Assembly: GCA_035550775.1 (NCBI GenBank) | Contig: DASZOO010000015.1 | Coordinates: forward strand, 1-26,152 | Length of the DNA stretch: 26,152 nucleotides | Source: JAOUEA01 sp035550775 | GTDB taxonomy: Bacteria > Actinomycetota > UBA4738 > HRBIN12 | Direction: 5' to 3' | Part shown: positions 22,091-26,152 of the stretch, one piece after another | Numbering within the stretch: the stretch's first letter is position 1 | Layout of the letters: every line of letters begins with the position of its first letter | Made by a program: the position numbers and the translations under genes | The notes under the pieces: model-generated | What the model was told of the DNA's origin: nothing | The model's database searches: none | Seen by the model: only the letters and a program-made list of their open reading frames with translations

Positions 22091-22636
22091 TCAGTCCCCC
22101 GTTTCCAGGGAGAACCATGCGACACGGCCGAGCCGACCGCCCGTCGACAACAACGCCTGCCCGAGGCAGAGCCCGTCGTCGATCGAGACGATCTCGTCGA
22201 GCAGGCGGCGCACGATCGATGGGTTCTCGCCCACGATCCGGTACTCGAGGCGCAGCACCGAGAGGCCGGGGTCGGTCGCGCTGGGTCCGATGCTCGTTTC
22301 GAACCGGAACGCCGACGCGCCCGAAGCACCGTCGGCGAGACCCTGATACCGGGGAAACGTCACCCGGATCGCCCGCCGTCCCCCCGGCGTGAACAGGTTC
22401 ACGCCCTCTGCGGCGTGGCGCGAGAACTCCTTGCCTCGCCACGGCAGCCACAGGCGCGCCATGCTCTCGAACGCGCCGTCGAGCCCGTAGCCCCACGTCG
22501 TCGCGAGCAGCCGTCCGGCGCGGAACCCGACGAGACCTTCCGCCGCCTTGCCGCCGGCGAAACACGCCTCGAGCTCGGTCAGGCCGCGCGGTCGATCGAG
22601 CCGGAGCATGGCTACGGCGTGCCAGTAGTCCCGCAT
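22091..22636 (-). CDS. Unknown 181-residue protein coupled to thrC
   Basis: The product begins MRDYWHAVAMLRLDRPRG and includes LLATTWGYGLDGAFESMARL, WLPWRGKEF, the strands RRAIRVTFPRY and LRLEYRIVGENPS, and ends LGRVAWFSLETGD. It looks like a soluble alpha/beta or barrel protein, with no signal peptide or membrane helix. I do not recognise the family, although the aromatic WGYGLDG...WLPWRGKEF region appears suited to binding a hydrophobic ligand. It starts 4 nt after the thrC stop with a TGAGGA ribosome site, so it is the third gene of the ilvD-thrC operon. Position alone does not show a role in amino acid synthesis. Only 59 bp separate its end from the convergent barrel protein gene. Confidence 0.75.
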   Translation of the reverse strand: MRDYWHAVAMLRLDRPRGLTELEACFAGGKAAEGLVGFRAGRLLATTWGYGLDGAFESMARLWLPWRGKEFSRHAAEGVNLFTPGGRRAIRVTFPRYQGLADGASGASAFRFETSIGPSATDPGLSVLRLEYRIVGENPSIVRRLLDEIVSIDDGLCLGQALLSTGGRLGRVAWFSLETGD

Positions 22637-22640
22637 GTCC

Positions 22641-23885
22641 TCACCCGAGCGCGGCGAGGAACTCGTCGAGGTCGGGTGCGACGTGGTAGCTCGGCTCGAG
22701 GAAGCCCTCGAGCGCGTCGATCGTCTTGTAGCCGTTGCCGGTCACGTAGGCGACGACCTCCTCCCCCGGCCGCACGATGCCCTGGTCGACCATGCGCTTG
22801 AGGTTCGCGATCGTGACCCCGCCGGCCGTCTCGGTGAACACACCCTCGGTGCTCGCGAGCAGCGTGATTCCCTCGCGGATCTCCTGCTCCGTGCACCACT
22901 CGATGTGGCCGCCGGTCTGCCTCGCGACCTTCAGCGCGAAGTAGCCGTCGGCCGGAGCGCCGATCGCGAGCGACCGCGCGATCGTGTCCGGCTTGACCGG
23001 CGTGACCTCCTCGGCGCCGTCGAGGAACGCCTGCGCGACCGGACGGCAGCCTTCGGGCTGGGCGCCGGAGACCCGGTAGGGCTTCTCCTCGACCGCACCG
23101 ACCGCGATCAGCTCACCGAACGCCCGGTGGACCTTCGTGAGCAGCGCGCCCGACGCGATCGGCACCACGACGTGGTCGGGCAGACGCCAGCCGAGCTGCT
23201 CGGCGGTCTCGAACCCGAGCGACTTGGAGCCCTCCGCGTAGTACGGGCGCATGTTCACGTTCACGAACGCCCATGGCAGCGCGTCGGCCACCTCGCTGCA
23301 CAGGCGGTTCACGTCGTCGTAGTTGCCCTTCACCGCCACGACCTTGGCGCCGTAGGCCTCGGTCGCGAGGATCTTGGCGCGCTCGAGGTCGTCGGGCACG
23401 AACACGTAGCACGGGATGCCGGCCTTGGCGGCGTGCGCGGCGGTCGCGTTCGCAAGGTTCCCCGTGGAGGCACACGAGATCGCCTCGAACCCGAACGCGC
23501 GCGCCATCGTGGTGGCGACGCTCACGACGCGGTCCTTGAAGGAGTTCGACGGGTTCCCCGAGTCGTCCTTGACCCAGATCGTGCCGTCGTGGCCGAGCGC
23601 TGCCGCGAGGTTGTCGGCCTTGCGGAACGGCGTGAACCCCGCGCCGAGGTCGACCCGCTCGATGCCCGGACCGCCCGGCAGGAGCGCCTCGTACCGCCAG
23701 AGCGTCTGCGGCCCGGCCTCCGCCTGCTTGCGGAAGTCGACCCCGTCGATCGACTGGAGGTCATAGGCGGGCTCGAGCGGACCGAAGCACTCCTCGCAGA
23801 TCGTGAGCGGCTCGACCGGATACTGCTGCCCGCAGATGCGGCACTGGAGCGCGGCCGGCGACGTGATCGTGGGATGCGACGTCAC
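22641..23885 (-). CDS. thrC: Threonine synthase
   Basis: The 414-residue product converts O-phosphohomoserine to threonine with PLP. An N-terminal zinc-ribbon-like segment has Cys15-x2-Cys18 and Cys30-x2-Cys33, as in the threonine synthases of archaea and many actinobacteria. The PLP lysine is Lys117 in NPSNSFKDR. Further landmarks are SCASTGNLANATAAHAAKAG, the glycine loop VPIASGALLTKV, and ETAGGVTIANLKRM. I use GTG at 23885 because it overlaps the ilvD stop as GTGA and gives the expected length. The frame remains open to 26120, but this is antisense noise through ilvD. Threonine feeds isoleucine, matching its place behind ilvD. Confidence 0.95.
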   Translation of the reverse strand: MTSHPTITSPAALQCRICGQQYPVEPLTICEECFGPLEPAYDLQSIDGVDFRKQAEAGPQTLWRYEALLPGGPGIERVDLGAGFTPFRKADNLAAALGHDGTIWVKDDSGNPSNSFKDRVVSVATTMARAFGFEAISCASTGNLANATAAHAAKAGIPCYVFVPDDLERAKILATEAYGAKVVAVKGNYDDVNRLCSEVADALPWAFVNVNMRPYYAEGSKSLGFETAEQLGWRLPDHVVVPIASGALLTKVHRAFGELIAVGAVEEKPYRVSGAQPEGCRPVAQAFLDGAEEVTPVKPDTIARSLAIGAPADGYFALKVARQTGGHIEWCTEQEIREGITLLASTEGVFTETAGGVTIANLKRMVDQGIVRPGEEVVAYVTGNGYKTIDALEGFLEPSYHVAPDLDEFLAALG

Positions 23886-25570
23886 CAGGTCACCGCCCCG
23901 TGGTCGGCCGAGCCGACCTCGCGCGCGTACTTCGCGAGCGCACCCTGCGTGTACCGAGGCTCGGGCTGCGTCCACTCGCCTCGCCGTCGCTCGAGCTCCG
24001 CGTCGTCGACGAGCACCTCGATCACTCGGGCGTCGGCGTCGATGCGGATGCGGTCCCCGTCGCGCACGAGGGCGATCGGCCCACCCACGAACGCCTCCGG
24101 CACGATGTGGCCGACGCTGAAGCCCTTCGTCGCGCCGCTGAACCGGCCGTCGGTGATCAACGCGACGTCCTTGCCGAGCCCGGCGCCGGCCACGGCCGCG
24201 GTCACCGCGAGCATCTCGGGCATGCCGGGCGAGCCCTTCGGGCCCTCGTAGCGGATCACGATCACGTCGCCGGGCACGATCGCGCCGCCCGTGACCGCCT
24301 CGAACGCGGCCTGCTCGGAGTCGAAGCACCTCGCGGCGCCCTCGAACGAGGTCGCGGCGGCGCCGGCGACCTTGATCACGGCACCGTCGGGAGCGAGGTT
24401 CCCTCGCAGGATCGCGAGCCCGCCCCACGGGTGGATCGGATCGCTCGGCGGGTGCACGACCTCGCCGTCGGGGGCGGCGACCTCCATCGCGGCGAGGTTG
24501 TCGGCGATCGACTTCCCCGTCACGGTCACGCAGTCGCCGTGCAGCAGACCGGCGTCGAGGAGCTCCCGCATCACGACCTGCACGCCCCCGACCCGGTCGA
24601 CGTCGCTCATCACGAACCGTCCCGCCGGGCGCACGTCGACGAGGTGGGGCACGTCGCGCGCGATGCGGTCGAAGTCGTCGAGCTGCAGGTCGACGTGGGC
24701 CTCGCGGGCGATCGCGAGCAGGTGCAGCACGGCGTTCGTCGACCCGGCGATCGCCATCACGACCGCGATCCCGTTCTCGAACGCTTCCTTCGTCAGGATG
24801 TCGCGGGGCAACGGGCCGCCGTCGGCGACGAGGCGCGCCGCGTGGATGCCCGACTCGCGTGCCGCGACCTCGCGCCGGTAGTCGACCGCCGGCGGCGAGG
24901 CCGACCCGGGCAGCGACATGCCGATCGCCTCGCCGACCGCCGCCATCGTGTTCGCGGTGTACATGCCGGCGCACGATCCGGTCGTGGGGCACGCGGCCCG
25001 CTCGATGTCGCGGAGCTCGGCGTCGTCGATCGTGCCCTTCGCGTGCGAGCCGACGGCCTCGAAGACGTCCTGGATCGTGATGTCGCGTCCGCGATGGGTG
25101 CCGGGCAGGATCGTGCCGCCGTAGAGGTACACGCTCGGCAGGTTCATGCGCGCCATCGCCATCAGCATGCCGGGCTCGCTCTTGTCGCACCCCGCGATGC
25201 CGACGAGCGCGTCCATGCGCTCGGCGTGCAACACGAGCTCGACCGAGTCGGCGATCAGGTCGCGGCTCATCAGCGAGGCCTTCATCCCCTCGTGGCCCAT
25301 CGCGATGCCGTCGCTGATCGCGATCGTCGTGAACTCGATCGGCACGGCGTCGCCCTGGCGCACGCCTTCCTTCGCGAGCGCCGCGAGCTTGTCGAGGTGG
25401 TAGTTGCACGGGGTGACCTCGTTCCAGCTCGAGGCCACGGCGACCTGTGGCTTGCCGAAGTCGTCCTCGCCGAAGCCGACCGCGCGCAGCATCGCGCGAG
25501 CGGGGGCCCGTTGCGGACCTTCCGTGACCTGCCAGCTCCTCGGCCGGCTGCGGGGGCGCTCGGCGACCAT
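23882..25570 (-). CDS. ilvD: Dihydroxy-acid dehydratase
   Basis: The 562-residue product dehydrates the diols made by IlvC to 2-oxoisovalerate and 2-oxo-3-methylvalerate, using an iron-sulfur cluster and Mg. The cluster cysteines are Cys55 (TPCNYH), Cys128 (AGCDKSEPG) and Cys200 (TGSCAGMYTANTM). Also visible are GISDGIA-like AISDGIAMGHEGM, LPGSASPPA, GSTNAVLHLLAIA, DGRFSGATKGFSVGHIVPEA and the C-terminal ALAKYAREVGSA. Three such cysteines fit the [2Fe-2S] or [4Fe-4S] forms; I cannot tell which. AGGAAGGA lies before the ATG at 25570. It is physically apart from the ilvBNC operon and co-transcribed with thrC. Confidence 0.97.
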   Translation of the reverse strand: MVAERPRSRPRSWQVTEGPQRAPARAMLRAVGFGEDDFGKPQVAVASSWNEVTPCNYHLDKLAALAKEGVRQGDAVPIEFTTIAISDGIAMGHEGMKASLMSRDLIADSVELVLHAERMDALVGIAGCDKSEPGMLMAMARMNLPSVYLYGGTILPGTHRGRDITIQDVFEAVGSHAKGTIDDAELRDIERAACPTTGSCAGMYTANTMAAVGEAIGMSLPGSASPPAVDYRREVAARESGIHAARLVADGGPLPRDILTKEAFENGIAVVMAIAGSTNAVLHLLAIAREAHVDLQLDDFDRIARDVPHLVDVRPAGRFVMSDVDRVGGVQVVMRELLDAGLLHGDCVTVTGKSIADNLAAMEVAAPDGEVVHPPSDPIHPWGGLAILRGNLAPDGAVIKVAGAAATSFEGAARCFDSEQAAFEAVTGGAIVPGDVIVIRYEGPKGSPGMPEMLAVTAAVAGAGLGKDVALITDGRFSGATKGFSVGHIVPEAFVGGPIALVRDGDRIRIDADARVIEVLVDDAELERRRGEWTQPEPRYTQGALAKYAREVGSADHGAVTW

Positions 25571-25605
25571 CGTGGATCCTTCCTGACACGGGGACGTGGG
25601 CCCTC

Positions 25606-25611
25606 ACCGTA
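25606..25611 (-). promoter_or_regulatory. Putative -10 box of the ilvD-thrC operon
   Basis: The minus strand reads TACGGT, 35 nt before the ATG at 25570, giving a short leader with the AGGAAGGA ribosome site. There is no leader peptide or terminator here, so this operon lacks the attenuator seen at the ilvB operon. Confidence 0.4.
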
Positions 25612-25711
25612 GCAACCGACGGCCAGCCCACGACGGGACCCCCGATCGGACGGACGCTCGTGAGGCGAGCCGATGCCGCCCGACGGGGACGCGGCGGGCG
25701 CGCTCGGACGA

Positions 25712-25717
25712 TACGCT
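25712..25717 (+). promoter_or_regulatory. Putative -10 box of the FAD oxidoreductase gene
   Basis: TACGCT lies 10 nt before the ATG at 25728, so the transcript has only a few bases before the start, with a GAGGAA beside it. It diverges from the ilvD promoter about 100 bp away. Confidence 0.4.
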
Positions 25718-25727
25718 GAGGAACGCG

Positions 25728-26152
25728 ATGAGCGCGACCGATCCCTCCGCCACGCTCGTGCCGCCCGACGAGGGGCGGAGCTGGTGGCTCCGCGAGGCCC
25801 TCGCCCGGCCCGAGTTCGCCGGTGAGGAGGCGCCGCCGCTGCTGGGCGACACGACCGCCGACGTCGCCATCCTGGGCGGTGGATACACCGGCTTGTGGAC
25901 GGCCTACCAGCTGAAGCGTCTCGACCCCGGCGTCGACGTGGTCGTGCTCGAACAGGACATCTGCGGCGGCGGACCGAGCGGACGCAACGGGGGCTTCTTG
26001 AGCAGCTTCTGGAACGAGCTGCCACACCTCACCCGGGAGCTCGGCGACGCGGCCGCCCTCCGCCTGTGTCGCGCGGGCGAGGCCAGCGTCGAGGCGATCG
26101 GCAGGTTCTGCGAGGAGCATGCCGTCGACGCGTGGTTCCGCGCCGACGGCGA
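25728..26152 (+). CDS. FAD-dependent amino acid/amine oxidoreductase (DAO family), N-terminal part, cut by window edge
   Basis: The 141 visible residues begin MSATDPSATLVPPDEGRSWW. The FAD-binding Rossmann unit runs VAILGGGYTGLWTAYQL with GGGYTG at 50-55, and the second strand ends VVVLEQD with Glu75 for the adenosine ribose. SGRNGGF at 84-90 is typical of D-amino-acid-oxidase-type enzymes such as gamma-glutamylputrescine oxidase and related glycine/sarcosine oxidases. The substrate-binding half lies outside the window, so the substrate cannot be named. It is probably cytoplasmic, with no signal peptide. The ATG at 25728 is supported by the -10 box upstream. Confidence 0.88.
   Translation, partial: MSATDPSATLVPPDEGRSWWLREALARPEFAGEEAPPLLGDTTADVAILGGGYTGLWTAYQLKRLDPGVDVVVLEQDICGGGPSGRNGGFLSSFWNELPHLTRELGDAAALRLCRAGEASVEAIGRFCEEHAVDAWFRADG

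Noticed and set aside
22641..26120. An apparent 1159-residue minus-strand frame containing thrC
   Set aside because: Only the last 414 residues match a protein (ThrC). The rest lies out of frame across ilvD and is Arg/Gly-rich shadow sequence.
1..26152. Search for tRNA, rRNA, CRISPR, insertion sequences, integrases, toxin-antitoxin or defence genes
   Set aside because: No such feature was recognised by reading. All gaps over about 300 bp are accounted for by the small ORF (211-559) and the pseudogene region (21137-21569).

Overview
This window comes from a high-GC (roughly 68-70% by eye) bacterial chromosome, most likely a member of the Actinomycetota. Supporting signs are the GC content, heavy use of GTG starts, genes with a TANNNT -10 box only 6-8 nt before the start codon (leaderless transcription), and the gene repertoire. 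I cannot resolve the class or genus. I see no rRNA, tRNA, CRISPR array, transposase, integrase or phage gene, and codon usage looks uniform, so this is core chromosome.

Layout. At 1-210 (-) is the truncated start of a universal stress protein. At 343-528 (+) is a possible 61-residue basic protein, and at 560-1033 (+) a four-helix membrane protein. serC (1074-2171, +) converges on a class III aminotransferase (2168-3541, -), and the two share a CTAG stop. Rightward genes follow: a C45 penicillin-acyltransferase-like Ntn hydrolase (3665-4759), a 1048-residue membrane GAF-PAS-GGDEF-EAL protein (4822-7968) and an S13 D-Ala-D-Ala carboxypeptidase (8016-9212).

From 17362 down to 9241 on the minus strand runs one long branched-chain amino acid operon: promoter, 17-codon leader peptide with Leu-Val-Leu-Ile codons, intrinsic terminator, an unknown 106-residue protein, then ilvB, ilvN, ilvC, leuA, leuB and cimA. 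Every junction is a 4-nt start/stop overlap except ilvN-ilvC. It makes acetolactate, dihydroxyacid precursors, isopropylmalate and citramalate. leuCD and ilvE are not in the window. ilvD, the next step after ilvC, lies at 25570-23882 (-) and overlaps thrC (23885-22641), which is followed 4 nt later by an unknown 181-residue protein.

Between these two amino acid regions lie a second S13 carboxypeptidase, this one a lipoprotein (18705-17407, -), a cold-shock protein with a long leader (19001-18798, -), a choline-kinase-like phosphotransferase (19228-20142, +), an AEC permease (20189-21136, +), a frameshifted and internally deleted copy of the phosphotransferase (about 21160-21495) and a secreted allene-oxide-cyclase/dirigent-like barrel protein (21570-22031, +). 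The window ends inside a FAD-dependent oxidoreductase (25728 onward, +).

The most notable items are the attenuator of the ilv operon, the unknown protein coupled to ilvB, the phosphotransferase/relic pair, the pentapeptide repeat in LeuA, and the recurrent leaderless promoter architecture. I found no convincing new multi-gene system such as defence or secretion.
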